From Virgibacillus dokdonensis (lineage in GTDB: Bacteria > Bacillota > Bacilli > Bacillales > Amphibacillaceae), in contig NZ_LT745751.1 in assembly GCF_900166595.1 (NCBI RefSeq), positions 1-62,440 on the forward strand: 62,440 nucleotides of DNA, written 5' to 3'. The number at the start of each line of letters is the position of its first letter. The stretch's first letter is position 1. Below are positions 1 through 9,629 of this stretch, piece after piece. A model generated the notes under the pieces. That model searched no databases and was not told where the DNA came from. It saw only the letters and a program-made list of their open reading frames with translations. A program made the translations under genes and the position numbers.

Positions 1-899
1 TTCGGATAGTGCAAGCGAAGACTTTTAAGGAAACAGCCAAGCAGTTTGGCGTCTCCGTATCGACCGTCATGCGCAGATTTGACCGTTTGGCCGTAAAGGA
101 AATGTCAGAGGTTCAAGAATTGCCAAAGGTGATTGCCATCGATGAATACAAGGGAGATACAAAGGCAGGAAAATATCAATTGATTATTGCTGATGGAGAG
201 ACCAAGGAACCGATTGATATTTTGCCAAACCGAAAAAAGAAGACCCTCAAGGATTATCTCCAAAAACATGGAACCAATGTGGATGTAGTCATTATGGACA
301 TGAGTCCTTCTTTTAAGGCAGCTGTCCAAAAGGCATTGGGGAAACCGGTTATTGTAGCCGATCGTTTTCATTTTTGTCGTTATATCTATTGGGCTCTTGA
401 CGGAGTCAGAAGAAGAATCCAATCTGAATGGAATGATTATGACCGTAAAAAATGTAAAAGGATGCGCTATGTGTTTTATAAAGACAGTGCAAAGCTAACC
501 GAAAAGGAACGCTGGTATTTGGACAGGTATCTTGGGATGGATGAAGAACTTCGCAGGGCTTACGAATTGAAAGAGTCCTACTGCTTTTGGTTCAAGCAAG
601 CCAAGGAAAATGGACAGGTTAAGATCAAAGAAACGAAACAAGGATTATTGGATTTTTACAGGAAGGTAGAACAAGAGGGTCTCCCTGAATTTGAGAAGGC
701 TATCCGTACATTCAAGAACTGGCAGACAGAGGTATTAAACAGCTTTTTATTTGATTACTCAAATGGTTTTTTGGAGGGAATTAATAACCTAACGAAAGTC
801 ATGAAGAGGAACGCCTTTGGATTCAGGAACTTCCTAAGGGCAAGAGCAAGAATACTTCTTTTACATAAGTATAAAAAAATTGGAAGTCATGTTGGGTAG
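1..899 (+). CDS. ISL3-family transposase, 5'-truncated by window edge
   Basis: The reading frame is open to the window edge, so the N-terminal zinc-finger part of the protein lies outside; the GTG at 9 is probably internal. About 296 residues are visible. A helix-turn-helix-like stretch (TAKQFGVSVSTVMRRF) is followed by the DDE transposase core: AIDEYKGD, then VIMDMSPSF, VADRFHF and the C-terminal FLEGINNLTKVMKRNAFGFRNF block, which is typical of ISL3 transposases. These enzymes cut and paste their element and usually make 8-bp target duplications. The gene ends just before the right terminal repeat near 920-943. It looks intact as far as visible, with no internal stop. Confidence 0.93.
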   Translation, partial: RIVQAKTFKETAKQFGVSVSTVMRRFDRLAVKEMSEVQELPKVIAIDEYKGDTKAGKYQLIIADGETKEPIDILPNRKKKTLKDYLQKHGTNVDVVIMDMSPSFKAAVQKALGKPVIVADRFHFCRYIYWALDGVRRRIQSEWNDYDRKKCKRMRYVFYKDSAKLTEKERWYLDRYLGMDEELRRAYELKESYCFWFKQAKENGQVKIKETKQGLLDFYRKVEQEGLPEFEKAIRTFKNWQTEVLNSFLFDYSNGFLEGINNLTKVMKRNAFGFRNFLRARARILLLHKYKKIGSHVG

Positions 900-913
900 G
901 GTGAGATTGCATC

Positions 914-943
914 TCACTCCACCCCAACATTTGACATAGAACC
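914..943 (+). mobile_element. Right end (terminal inverted repeat) of the ISL3-type element
   Basis: The sequence CCCCAACATTTGACATAGAACC just after the transposase stop has the character of ISL3 right inverted repeats, whose outer end reads GGTTC...TGTCAAATGTTGGGG on the other strand. The left end and the target duplication are outside the window, so the exact boundary at 943 is inferred. Confidence 0.7.
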
Positions 944-974
944 AGAAAGACTTGGCTAGAGCCAAGTTCTTTCT
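944..974 (+). terminator. Hairpin with T tract beside the IS end
   Basis: Arms AGAAAGACTTGGCT and AGCCAAGTTCTTTCT pair over about 14 bp with one bulged base. The TTGGC/GCCAA core is the same as that of family B hairpins elsewhere in the window. It could terminate transcription leaving the transposase, and it directly precedes repeat copy A1. Confidence 0.6.
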
Positions 975-980
975 ATGCGA

Positions 981-1242
981 GATAAGAAAGTATAAAATGA
1001 GTGACTCGTGTATAATAACACAACGGAATAAGTCACGTCTGGCTCCAGCGCCCAGCAACTAGGCAACTTCACGAATCGCCCTACGATAAGTCATCATTGG
1101 TTCGTACTAAATAGGAAGGCCGACTAAAGACGGGCTTGCCGGAGGGCGCCGGCATACTCCTGTTGCAGGAGCATGATTCCTAAAACTTCCGTTGATTCGT
1201 TCCAGTCGCTAGGTTGCTAAACGGGCGCTTGCGCCTTTGTTC
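981..1242 (+). repeat. Family A dispersed repeat, copy A1
   Basis: This copy starts with GATAAGAAAGTATAAAATGAG. It continues with the GC-rich core (CTCCAGCGCCCAGCAAC ... GCCGACTAAAGACGGGCTTGCCGG ... GTTGCTAAACGGGCGCTTGCG) and ends near TTTGTTCC. It is full length (~260 bp). Its outer arms GCGCCCAGCAAC and GTTGCTAAACGGGCGC are imperfect inverted repeats. The 3' end runs into the minus-strand carbonic anhydrase gene and supplies that gene's last codons and stop. Confidence 0.9.
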
Positions 1243-1798
1243 CGTAGCCGTCTACAACAAGATCAAGCTTTCCTGTTTCAGGGTCCATTACTAGGCCGTG
1301 AACAGGCACTGAATCAGGCATTAGCGGGTGGTTTCCAATTGTGGATACACTATGTCTTACACTATCTTCCACACTATCAAACCCTCGAAAGAAACGGTTG
1401 AAATCAACACCTGAATATTGTAATGTATCCAATGTTTCTTGAGAGATGCCGCGATGCTTTACTTTTTCTAACGTTTGCTCTGCTTTTACACTGGCCATGC
1501 CACAATCATGATGCCCAACAACATAAATTTCATCTACTTCAAGCTCATAGACACCGACTAAAATACTGCGCATAATACTTCCGAACGGGTGGGAAACAAG
1601 CGCTCCTGCAGTTTTAAGTATTTTTGCATCGCCATTAGAGATGTTCATTGCTTTTGGTAGTAGTTCTACAAGCCTTGTATCCATGCAAGAGAGAATAAGG
1701 ACATGCTTATTAGGAAACTTACTGCTTTGATAGCTTTCATACTCCTTTTTCTCTACAAAATCTTTATTATGCGTTAAGATTTCTCCTAAAAGATTCAT
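1217..1798 (-). CDS. Beta-class carbonic anhydrase (YtiB-like)
   Basis: 193 residues. Zinc-dependent interconversion of CO2 and bicarbonate. The zinc ligands of the beta class are visible as Cys38 and Asp40 in CMDTR and His95/Cys98 in HHDCGM. The protein resembles B. subtilis YtiB, including AGALVSHPFGSIMRSILVGVYEL and PVHGLVMDPETGKLDLVV. I chose the ATG at 1798 because AAAGGGG lies 8 nt upstream on the minus strand; a TTG two codons earlier is less likely. The last seven residues (TKAQAPV) and the stop lie inside family A repeat A1, so the native C-terminus was probably replaced. It is the only metabolic gene facing against its neighbours at this end of the window and is not part of the usual dnaX cluster. 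Confidence 0.93.
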   Translation of the reverse strand: MNLLGEILTHNKDFVEKKEYESYQSSKFPNKHVLILSCMDTRLVELLPKAMNISNGDAKILKTAGALVSHPFGSIMRSILVGVYELEVDEIYVVGHHDCGMASVKAEQTLEKVKHRGISQETLDTLQYSGVDFNRFFRGFDSVEDSVRHSVSTIGNHPLMPDSVPVHGLVMDPETGKLDLVVDGYGTKAQAPV

Positions 1799-2124
1799 AT
1801 ACAAAACCCCTTTTTAGTAAATATAAAAGCTGTTAGCTTGCTGTTTAATATTTAGCTTTTAAAGAAAACTCTATCAACCTTTAAAAGCTAAATTGTTTCA
1901 ATATATTTATTATATCGGAAAAATTGGCATTTCGCATATTCATTTGTAAAAAAGTCTGTCTTAAGTTTCTCCCGATATAGATATAGCCTCTATATTCTCA
2001 GCACGCTATTTATGTACATTTTTATTGGTTTATAGTGCAATAATTGTTTAAAAAACGTACAGGCGTAAGTGATCGCGGCGGAAAAACACTACGCTTTCCA
2101 GAGGATTGCGCCATAGCCTCCTCG

Positions 2125-2200
2125 TTAGAAAAGCTTGGCTTGTCACGACGAAAGCTTTTGTTTTACATAAACGAAAAAACCTTATACTTTCCTATAGTGG
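2125..2200 (-). repeat. Family B hairpin repeat, copy B1 (minus orientation)
   Basis: Read on the minus strand it begins CTATAGGAAAGTATAAGG and ends GACAAGCCAAGCTTTTCTAA, matching the family B consensus ends. It lies upstream of dnaX in the opposite orientation to most copies. Confidence 0.75.
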
Positions 2201-2307
2201 AAAAAGCAGTTCGCTTTTTTTCTGCGGGCCTCCCCACTGCATATTCGCTCTTATTTAGCCATTAGCAAATAATTCAATGTTTGCTTTCACTTTATGTAAC
2301 GCTATGG

Positions 2308-2337
2308 TTCACATTTCCCCCTTAAATAGAGTATAAT
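2308..2337 (+). promoter_or_regulatory. Sigma-A-like promoter of dnaX operon
   Basis: TTCACA (2308-2313) and TATAAT (2332-2337) are separated by 18 bp, about 30 bp upstream of the dnaX start. The -10 is perfect and the -35 is moderate. Confidence 0.65.
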
Positions 2338-2367
2338 TAGAAAGAGATTTTAAAGGAGAATCATATC

Positions 2368-4056
2368 ATGAGCTATCAAGCTTTATATCGCGTTTGGCGT
2401 CCAACGGTTTTTGCAGATGTCGTTGGGCAAGCCCATATTACCCGCACATTGCAAAATGCGATTGTACAGGAGAAATTCTCTCATGCTTATTTATTCTCTG
2501 GACCAAGAGGGACAGGAAAAACAAGTGCTGCGAAGATTTTTGCCAAAACAATCAACTGTGAGCATTCTCCTGTAAAGGAGCCATGTAACGAATGTGCAGC
2601 TTGTAAAGGAATTCAAAATGGATCGATTTCCGATGTGATTGAAATTGATGCGGCTTCCAATACAAGTGTTGAGGATATAAGAGAGATTAGAGAAAATGTA
2701 AAATATGCTTCTAGCCAAGTGCCGTACAAAGTATATATCATTGATGAGGTACACATGATATCGGTAAGTGCTTTTAACGCCTTACTGAAAACGCTGGAAG
2801 AACCACCAAGTCATGTCGTCTTTATCTTAGCAACGACCGAGCCACATAAAATCCCCCTTACGATTTTATCCAGATGTCAGCGGTTTGATTTTAAACCGAT
2901 CTCCAATCCTTCTATCGTAGAGCGATTGCAAACGATTGTGGAAGCTGAGAGAGTGACAGTTTCTAAAGAAGCTTTGGACACGGTGGCACTAGCTGCTGAA
3001 GGTGGAATGCGTGATGCGTTAAGTATTCTTGATCAAGCTATTTCTTACAGTGATGATGCGGTAGAATTAGAAGACGTCTTAGCAGTTACAGGTGGTGTCT
3101 CGCAACATACTTTAACAAATATTATTAGCCATATGCATGAAAAAAATGTGCAACAAGCGGTAATGGATTTAAATGAATTAATTCAAAAAGGAAAAGATCC
3201 TGCTCGCTTCGTTTATGATATGATTTATTTTTTACGTGACCTGCTGTTATACAAAAGTGCTCCGACATTAGAAAAATTATTAGAACGGGCGCGCGTTGAT
3301 GAAGCTTTTCAATCATTAGCAGATACGATATCCGACCATTGGATTCAAGAGGCAATGGCACAGTTAAATCAATGTCAGCAAGAAATAAAATGGACGAATA
3401 GCCCAAAAGTTTATATCGAAATTGCTATATTGACAATAGCAAATGGTATACAGGAACAAGGCGCGACTGATTCGATAGCAAGCTCTGATACGATAATGAA
3501 GCTTACATCAAAACTTGGAAAACTGGAGAAGGAAGTAAAGCAATTAAAGGATAATCCTGTCGTACCAATGCAAACAACACCACAACGTGAAAACAGAAGG
3601 ACTCCAAATCGAACCGCAAAAAATACGTACAAAGTGCCTTTTGAACGGATTCGACATGTACTAGGTGAAGCTGAAAAAACAGCTTTAAAACAAGTTCACG
3701 CTCAATGGGGAACATTTTTAGGACAATTGAAAAAAGCAAGTGCTCCTGCACACGCTACTATCCAGGATAGTAAACCTGCAGCGGCGTCTGACCAAGCACT
3801 TGTCGTAGCGTTTAAGTATGAAATTCATTGTTCTTTGTTCTTAGATAATCAGGAAATGGTGGAATCTGTTTTAACTTCTGTGTTAGGAAAAAACTTGACC
3901 ATCATACCGATTCCAGAGAAAGATTGGGTAGAATTGCGCAATGAATATGTTGCCAAACAAGAAAAAACATCATCCAAAGAGGAAGCTGTTGAGGATCCAG
4001 TAGTTACGGAAGCGCAGAAGCTATTTGGTGATGATATAATAGAAATTCATGATTAA
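2368..4056 (+). CDS. dnaX: DNA polymerase III subunits gamma/tau
   Basis: 562 residues. This is the AAA+ clamp-loader ATPase of the replicative polymerase; it opens the sliding clamp and, through its tau-like C-terminus, couples polymerase and helicase. Walker A is GPRGTGKT at 45-52, zinc-finger cysteines are at 64, 73, 76 and 79, and Walker B/DEAH-like is IIDEVHM near 127. A variable linker and C-terminal tau region follow. AAAGGAG lies about 10 nt before the ATG. The gene opens the conserved dnaX-yaaK-recR-yaaL operon, and yaaK follows 32 bp later. Another clamp-loader gene, holB, lies 5.5 kb downstream. Confidence 0.97.
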   Translation: MSYQALYRVWRPTVFADVVGQAHITRTLQNAIVQEKFSHAYLFSGPRGTGKTSAAKIFAKTINCEHSPVKEPCNECAACKGIQNGSISDVIEIDAASNTSVEDIREIRENVKYASSQVPYKVYIIDEVHMISVSAFNALLKTLEEPPSHVVFILATTEPHKIPLTILSRCQRFDFKPISNPSIVERLQTIVEAERVTVSKEALDTVALAAEGGMRDALSILDQAISYSDDAVELEDVLAVTGGVSQHTLTNIISHMHEKNVQQAVMDLNELIQKGKDPARFVYDMIYFLRDLLLYKSAPTLEKLLERARVDEAFQSLADTISDHWIQEAMAQLNQCQQEIKWTNSPKVYIEIAILTIANGIQEQGATDSIASSDTIMKLTSKLGKLEKEVKQLKDNPVVPMQTTPQRENRRTPNRTAKNTYKVPFERIRHVLGEAEKTALKQVHAQWGTFLGQLKKASAPAHATIQDSKPAAASDQALVVAFKYEIHCSLFLDNQEMVESVLTSVLGKNLTIIPIPEKDWVELRNEYVAKQEKTSSKEEAVEDPVVTEAQKLFGDDIIEIHD

Positions 4057-4088
4057 TACGATTACATTTTCTAAAGGAGGTATTTTCC

Positions 4089-4403
4089 ATGAAGGGAAAT
4101 ATGAATAACATGATGAAGCAAATGCAAAAAATGCAAAAGAAAATGATGAAAGCACAGGATGAATTGCATGAAATGACGTTCGAAGCATCTGCTGGCGGTG
4201 GCATGGTTACAGTAGTTGCTAATGGAAAAAAAGAAATAACCGATGTACAAATAAAAGAAGAGGTTATTGATCCTGATGACGCTGAAATGCTTCAAGACCT
4301 TATTTTAGCAGCAACAAATGATGTATTAAAGCAAATAGATGATAAGACAAATGATACAATGGGACAATTCACGAAAGGTTTAAATATGCCTGGGATGTTC
4401 TAA
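4089..4403 (+). CDS. yaaK: YbaB/EbfC family nucleoid-associated protein
   Basis: 104 residues. Small DNA-binding dimer of the YbaB/EbfC family, found between dnaX and recR across bacteria. The N-terminal third is a Met/Lys/Gln-rich helix ([13 protein letters not shown]), followed by the family core [23 protein letters not shown]. Length is normal for the family. AAAGGAGG lies upstream of the ATG. The precise role is unsettled; conserved linkage suggests chromosome organisation or support of recombination. Confidence 0.95.
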   Translation: MKGNMNNMMKQMQKMQKKMMKAQDELHEMTFEASAGGGMVTVVANGKKEITDVQIKEEVIDPDDAEMLQDLILAATNDVLKQIDDKTNDTMGQFTKGLNMPGMF

Positions 4404-4420
4404 TTCTAGGAGGCACATAA

Positions 4421-5017
4421 ATGTATTATCCAGAACCGATTTCTAAACTGATCGATAGTTTTACTAAATTGCCAGGTATCGGCCCGAAAACGGCCGCCCG
4501 TCTGGCTTTCTTTGTACTAAATATGCAAGAAGATGACGTCTTGGATTTTGCAAATTCATTGGTAAATGCAAAACGCGAGTTGACACATTGTTCTGTTTGC
4601 GGACATATTACCGATCAGGACCCTTGTGCGATCTGTCAAGACACATCGAGAGATCAATCTGTTATTTGTGTCGTTCAAGATCCGAAAGACGTCATCGCTA
4701 TGGAAAAAATGAAAGAATTTCATGGAAAATACCATGTATTAAATGGTGTTATTTCGCCAATGGACGGTATTGGACCAGAAGATATTAATGTTCCTGGTTT
4801 AATTCAACGCTTAAAGGATGAAGAAGTAGAAGAGTTAATTCTTGCTACAAATCCCAATATTGAAGGGGAAGCAACCGCGATGTATATTTCTAGGCTTGTA
4901 AAACCGTCAGGCATTCGTACTACACGTATTGCTCATGGCTTACCAGTAGGCGGTGATTTGGAATATGCAGATGAAGTTACACTTTCCAAAGCATTGGAAG
5001 GCAGAAGAGATGTGTAG
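4421..5017 (+). CDS. recR: Recombination protein RecR
   Basis: 198 residues. RecR works with RecO and RecF in loading RecA at gaps. An N-terminal helix-hairpin-helix ([13 protein letters not shown]) is followed by a C4 zinc finger ([16 protein letters not shown]) and a Toprim domain ([15 protein letters not shown]). Walker-like [13 protein letters not shown] lies in the C-terminal half. Length equals that of B. subtilis RecR. It starts 18 bp after yaaK with AGGAGG, so translation within the operon is close-coupled. Confidence 0.97.
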   Translation: MYYPEPISKLIDSFTKLPGIGPKTAARLAFFVLNMQEDDVLDFANSLVNAKRELTHCSVCGHITDQDPCAICQDTSRDQSVICVVQDPKDVIAMEKMKEFHGKYHVLNGVISPMDGIGPEDINVPGLIQRLKDEEVEELILATNPNIEGEATAMYISRLVKPSGIRTTRIAHGLPVGGDLEYADEVTLSKALEGRRDV

Positions 5018-5032
5018 GAATTAGGTGGATAC

Positions 5033-5245
5033 ATGGCTAAGAAAATAAAGAAAAGAGATGTAGATAGGGAGTTATTAAATACACTAAAAGAATTGGAACT
5101 AGAATGGAAGCAAATAGAATCCATCGTCTCTAGAAGTGTGGAGTTCACGCTAGAAGGAAATTATTGGGAGAGAGTTGCTCGAGCTAAATATATGTATTTG
5201 CTCAAAGAAGCACGACACCGTAAATTACGTGCAGACTTCCATTAG
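5033..5245 (+). CDS. yaaL: YaaL family protein (DUF2508)
   Basis: 70 residues, highly charged and largely helical by composition. Start MAKKIKKRDVDRELL, with YLLKEARHRKLRADF near the end, as in the DUF2508 family that follows recR in Bacillaceae. Function unknown. No membrane segment or known catalytic motif is visible. It is the last gene of the dnaX operon, ahead of the terminator at 5310-5343. Confidence 0.9.
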   Translation: MAKKIKKRDVDRELLNTLKELELEWKQIESIVSRSVEFTLEGNYWERVARAKYMYLLKEARHRKLRADFH

Positions 5246-5309
5246 CGCTTTTTAGAGAAAACCTTGGTGATAAGTTGCATTTTTCTAAAACAAAACAATA
5301 GCAGTTTTT

Positions 5310-5343
5310 CAAAGACAAGACGAAGAAGAGCTTGTCTTTTTTA
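5310..5343 (+). terminator. Terminator of the dnaX-yaaL operon
   Basis: AAAGACAAG and CTTGTCTTT form a 9-bp stem with a 12-nt loop, and the 3' arm runs into a T tract. Confidence 0.85.
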
Positions 5344-5465
5344 TACAAAAATTTGTAAAGTTGCTGCAGTTTATTATAATTTCGCTTGAGTTTCATGAAA
5401 AGTCGCTGAAGTTTACAAATATCCACGAATTGCTACTGTTTTTTTATTAATTTGGCTTGCACTAT

Positions 5466-5557
5466 ATATGAAAGCATAAGATTTTTTTGGTTTATAGTAG
5501 AAGTAAAACGAAGACTTTTTGCCATAAATAGTTGGTGATAAGCCTTCGTTTTTCTCA
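5466..5557 (+). repeat. Family B hairpin repeat, copy B2
   Basis: Contains GGTTTATAGTAGAAG and TTGGTGATAAGCC and ends CTTCGTTTTTCT. The outer arms here are AAAACGAAG and CTTCGTTTT, replacing AGAAAAACT/AGTTTTTCT of other copies while keeping pairing. Confidence 0.75.
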
Positions 5558-5659
5558 TCAAGCTTCCATCGGACAGGTTCTTTTTTCTTTTGTATATACA
5601 TACATAATAGGGAGGGTGCAGAAAATTTGTGAACGTTTAAGAAAAAAGAGGTGATGAAT

Positions 5660-5926
5660 TTGAGTTCGACAGTAGTCATATCTATTATGGTGGGGCTAAT
5701 CATCCTGTTGCTACTAGTAGGTACACCTGTAAAATTCATGCGTGTGATTGGACAAACGACTGTGAAATTAGGGATTGGTGTTTTGCTGTTATTCTTTATT
5801 AATGTATTCGGTGGCGCAATAGGTTTACACATTCCGATCAATTTATTTACGGCTGTCGTATCCGGTTTTCTCGGTATATTTGGAATAGCATCTTTATCAG
5901 CTATTCACTTATTTATTATTTCTTAA
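5660..5926 (+). CDS. bofA: Sigma-K factor-processing regulatory protein BofA
   Basis: 88 residues. Integral membrane inhibitor that, with SpoIVFA, holds the SpoIVFB protease inactive until the forespore signal, delaying pro-sigma-K processing. Two hydrophobic segments are visible (SIMVGLIILLLLVG; GIGVLLLFFINVFGG). The family signature HIPINLFTAVVSGFLGIFGIASL is at the C-terminus. I prefer the TTG at 5660, because GAGGTGAT lies 4-8 nt upstream; the ATG at 5654 is too close to it. Length then equals B. subtilis BofA within one residue. In B. subtilis an rRNA operon separates bofA from csfB; here they are adjacent. Confidence 0.93.
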   Translation: MSSTVVISIMVGLIILLLLVGTPVKFMRVIGQTTVKLGIGVLLLFFINVFGGAIGLHIPINLFTAVVSGFLGIFGIASLSAIHLFIIS

Positions 5927-5968
5927 AAAACTAGTTACAACCCCATGCAAAAAGTTTCAAAGATTCTC

Positions 5969-5998
5969 GTATATAATTCATTAGATTAGGAGATGCTA
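5969..5998 (+). promoter_or_regulatory. Sigma-F promoter of csfB
   Basis: GTATA (5969-5973), a 15-bp spacer and GGAGATGCTA (5989-5998) fit the sigma-F consensus GYATA-N15-GGNRANAYTW with one mismatch. The distance to the csfB start is 20 bp. csfB is a known sigma-F target in B. subtilis. Confidence 0.8.
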
Positions 5999-6018
5999 AT
6001 GAATATGGAGGTGGGGTT

Positions 6019-6210
6019 ATGAAACAGCGAACTATATATGAGCGTTGTGGCATTTGTGAAGAGGAAAAGAAGGATGGCATTCATTTATATACCATGTTTA
6101 TTTGTTGTGAGTGTGAGCATAATATGATTTACACAGAACCGAGAGAAGAAAAATATAACTATTATGTACGTAAATTAAAAAATATTACGAAACCAAAACT
6201 ATATTCCTAG
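6019..6210 (+). CDS. csfB: Anti-sigma-G factor Gin (CsfB)
   Basis: 63 residues. Small zinc protein made in the early forespore that holds sigma-G, and in the mother cell sigma-E, inactive. CGICEEEK and CCECEH provide the CxxC pairs that bind zinc; GIHLYTMFIC and the ending YYVRKLKNITKPKLYS match CsfB closely. GGAGGTGGGGTT precedes the ATG. The gene stands alone between its sigma-F-like promoter and a terminator. The following xpaC/yaaN genes of B. subtilis are absent. Confidence 0.95.
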   Translation: MKQRTIYERCGICEEEKKDGIHLYTMFICCECEHNMIYTEPREEKYNYYVRKLKNITKPKLYS

Positions 6211-6215
6211 TTTAA

Positions 6216-6243
6216 AAAGTCTTTGCATGCAAAGGCTTTTTTT
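6216..6243 (+). terminator. Terminator of csfB
   Basis: CTTTGCATGCAAAG palindrome flanked by AG/CT, followed by seven or more Ts. Confidence 0.85.
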
Positions 6244-6246
6244 CAC

Positions 6247-6508
6247 GATAGGAAAGTATAAAATGAGGTGCTAGGGGATAGCGAAATAACGGAATAGCGA
6301 CGACCGGCTCCATCGCCCAGCAACGAGGCGACTTCACTCCATTGCCCTAAGCTAAGTAATCATCGGTTCGTCCCTAAGAGGAAGGCCGACTAAAAACGGG
6401 CTTGCCGCCCGACGTCGGCATACGCCTGTTTAGTGGCATGATTCCTACATCTTTAGTTGATGCGTTCCACTCGCTATGTTGCTAAACAGGCGCCTTGAGC
6501 CTTTGTTC
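6247..6508 (+). repeat. Family A dispersed repeat, copy A2
   Basis: Full-length copy, from GATAGGAAAGTATAAAATGAGG to GAGCCTTTGTTCC. It belongs to the subtype whose central hairpin reads TGCCGCCCGACGTCGGCA. It is followed immediately by CTATAGGAAAGCG, a family B left end. Stem GGCGA (6327-6331)/TTGCC (6342-6346) contains a G-U pair where copy A4 has G-C. Confidence 0.9.
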
Positions 6509-6742
6509 CTATAGGAAAGCGTAGGGTGGTTCCGCAGCATTCTATTTATTTGTTTTCGTAAAATTATATTCAAATTCCTGTTGAATATATAGTGATTATA
6601 GCAATGTTAAAAAACTTTCCATATACTTTCTAAGAAACTTGCTATGCTCTATGAATATGTTAAGCTATATAAAAGCAATTTAGCTATAGTTAATATGCTT
6701 GACGGCCAAAAATGACATACATAAACATTAGGAGTTACTATA

Positions 6743-8173
6743 ATGAAACAGCAACATGTACCTTTATATGATGCATTAGAACAATTCAAAGGAAAGCAAC
6801 CGACATCGTTTCATGTACCTGGGCATAAAAATGGACATATATTTCCTAATGAAGCAAGAGAAGTTTTTCAATCTATTTTACAAATAGATATGACAGAATT
6901 AACGGAATTAGATGATTTACATGCGCCAACAGGGGTCATTGCTGATGCAGAAAAATTGGCAGCCGATTTCTTTCAAACGGAAAAGACTTTTTTTCTAGTT
7001 GGCGGTAGTACAGTAGGTAATTTAGCGATGATTTTAGCTGTCTGTAAACAAGGCGATACGGTTATCGTACAACGCAACTGCCATAAATCGATTATGAATG
7101 GCTTAGAATTAAGCGGAGCAAAGCCTGTGTTCATCGCACCACAATATGATGAAAACGTCCGTCGATATACACAGCCTTCGTTTTCTGTGCTCCAGGAAGC
7201 TTTAAATCAATACCCACATGCGAAGGCGGTTATTCTCACTTACCCAGATTATTTTGGTAAAGCGTACGACCTTCGACAATTCATTGAACAAATTCATGCT
7301 TTTGATATCCCTGTATTAGTAGATGAAGCGCATGGGGTGCACTTTTCCCTTGGAGAAAACTTCCCCCCTTCTGCTCTACATCAAGGCGCTGATGTCGTCG
7401 TCCAATCTGCGCATAAAATGGCACCGGCAATGACGATGAGTTCCTACTTACATTATAATTCAAGAAGGATTTCAAAAGAACGAATAGCCCACTTTTTACA
7501 AATGCTCCAGTCAAGTAGTCCGTCATACCCGTTATTAGCTTCCTTGGATTTGGCCCGTTATTATTTGGCAACGATGCAACGGAAAACGATGGCAGAGGTG
7601 CTTGCAAGTGCACAAGAAGTGAAGTGTATTTTTGCGCAGTCCCCTTACTGGGAGCTTATAGCAAGTGATGACCCGTTAAAAATAACGCTTCATGTAAAAG
7701 CAGGGATTGTTGCAAAAGAAGTAGCCAACCTGTTAGAGAAACAGCAAATATACCCAGAGCTTGTAACAGAAAATCAAATTTTATTGATACATGGGTTAGC
7801 TCCTTTTAAAGGTGTAGCAAATGTAAGAAAAGCACTGAAAACCGTGAATGACCAATTAAAAAATCAAAGAAAGCATGATACAATAGACGTAGAATATGAT
7901 ATCCCTGCTCTTATTCAAGAATTGCAGTTATCTTATGAAGTGATGAATCGCTCGACTGTCACGTGTATACCCCTGTCAGATGCAGCGGATTATATTGCGG
8001 CAGAAGCAATTATTCCGTATCCTCCAGGAATTGCTTTTATTCTAAAAGGAGAAAGAATAACCAAAGCACATATTAAAAAGATACAGCAAATGAAAGAGCT
8101 GGGGATACGAATACAACAACGACATACGAATAGCATCTATGTTTTTGCAGAAATAGAAGAAGGGGAAGAATAA
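6743..8173 (+). CDS. yaaO: Orn/Lys/Arg decarboxylase family protein
   Basis: 476 residues. PLP-dependent fold-type I decarboxylase of the Orn/Lys/Arg major-domain family, likely acting in polyamine synthesis, although the substrate cannot be read from sequence. The start QQHVPLYDALEQF and FHVPGHKNG are typical. The PLP lysine lies in VVQSAHKMAPAMT, and VDEAHGVHF holds the aspartate that contacts the cofactor. A C-terminal subdomain (IPYPPGIAFILKGE) is present. TTAGGAG precedes the ATG. tmk follows after 2 bp, as in B. subtilis. Confidence 0.93.
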   Translation: MKQQHVPLYDALEQFKGKQPTSFHVPGHKNGHIFPNEAREVFQSILQIDMTELTELDDLHAPTGVIADAEKLAADFFQTEKTFFLVGGSTVGNLAMILAVCKQGDTVIVQRNCHKSIMNGLELSGAKPVFIAPQYDENVRRYTQPSFSVLQEALNQYPHAKAVILTYPDYFGKAYDLRQFIEQIHAFDIPVLVDEAHGVHFSLGENFPPSALHQGADVVVQSAHKMAPAMTMSSYLHYNSRRISKERIAHFLQMLQSSSPSYPLLASLDLARYYLATMQRKTMAEVLASAQEVKCIFAQSPYWELIASDDPLKITLHVKAGIVAKEVANLLEKQQIYPELVTENQILLIHGLAPFKGVANVRKALKTVNDQLKNQRKHDTIDVEYDIPALIQELQLSYEVMNRSTVTCIPLSDAADYIAAEAIIPYPPGIAFILKGERITKAHIKKIQQMKELGIRIQQRHTNSIYVFAEIEEGEE

Positions 8174-8175
8174 CA

Positions 8176-9151
<976 letters not shown>

Positions 9152-9172
9152 AAAAGAAAAGGGGCTGAAAGT

Positions 9173-9607
9173 ATGAAAATAAGTCAAGAAGTTAGAACAC
9201 AACCAGAAATGCATATTCCGCAATCGAATAGTGAGGGGAATCGTGGATTTCAAAAATTGCTTCAGTCCCAATCTACATCTATCAATCAGCAAGAGTTGCA
9301 AGTAATTGTAAAAAATATTTCTTTACAAGGAGAAAGGTTGGCTCGCTTCCGTTCGTTTCAGGACCTTGCCAAATTCAAACGGCTTGTAAAGGGATTTTTA
9401 CGAGAAACGGTAGGTAGTGGTCTCCGTTTACAAAAGTCCCAGAGCTTTAGTATTCATGGCAACAATCGGCAGTTAGCCATTGTAAAGCAAATTGACGATA
9501 AGCTCATGCAATTAACGGAAGATATGATGAATCAAGAGAAGAAATCTGTAGACTTACTTGGCTTAATTGGCGAGATAAAAGGTCTATTAGTTAACCTATA
9601 TACGTAA
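9173..9607 (+). CDS. yaaR: YaaR family protein (DUF327)
   Basis: 144 residues, mostly charged and helical. Conserved core FRSFQDLAKFKRLVKGFLRETV and the terminal LLGLIGEIKGLLVNLY mark the DUF327 family found between darA and holB. Function unknown. No signal peptide or membrane segment is visible. AAAGGGGCTGAAAG precedes the ATG; spacing to darA is 21 bp and to holB 22 bp, indicating one transcript. Confidence 0.9.
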   Translation: MKISQEVRTQPEMHIPQSNSEGNRGFQKLLQSQSTSINQQELQVIVKNISLQGERLARFRSFQDLAKFKRLVKGFLRETVGSGLRLQKSQSFSIHGNNRQLAIVKQIDDKLMQLTEDMMNQEKKSVDLLGLIGEIKGLLVNLYT

Positions 9608-9629
9608 TCGCAAGGCGAAGGGGATACAT

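Larger units (their letters stand above)
1799..2367. other. Intergenic region between carbonic anhydrase and dnaX
   Basis: No convincing gene is present; an open frame at 2044-2265 is mostly repeat sequence. The stretch holds the 5' region of the carbonic anhydrase, a GC-richer degenerate segment around 2075-2125 (ending CATAGCCTCCTCG) that resembles common Bacillaceae intergenic repeats, an inverted family B hairpin (2125-2200) and the dnaX promoter. The tadA and SRP RNA genes that precede dnaX in B. subtilis are not here. Confidence 0.6.
5246..5659. other. Intergenic region between yaaL and bofA
   Basis: It contains the dnaX-operon terminator (5310-5343) and family B copy B2 (5466-5557). 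The last 100 bp, with CATACATAATAGG around 5600, is where a sporulation promoter for bofA would be expected, but I see no clean sigma-E match. Confidence 0.55.

Noticed and set aside
2044..2265. Open frame of 73 codons upstream of dnaX
   Set aside because: It begins with a poor start, overlaps family B copy B1 and a degenerate repeat, and its protein has no recognisable features.
1861..2367. SRP RNA gene upstream of dnaX
   Set aside because: The expected conserved SRP RNA sequence is absent; the stretch is A+T-rich and repeat-derived.
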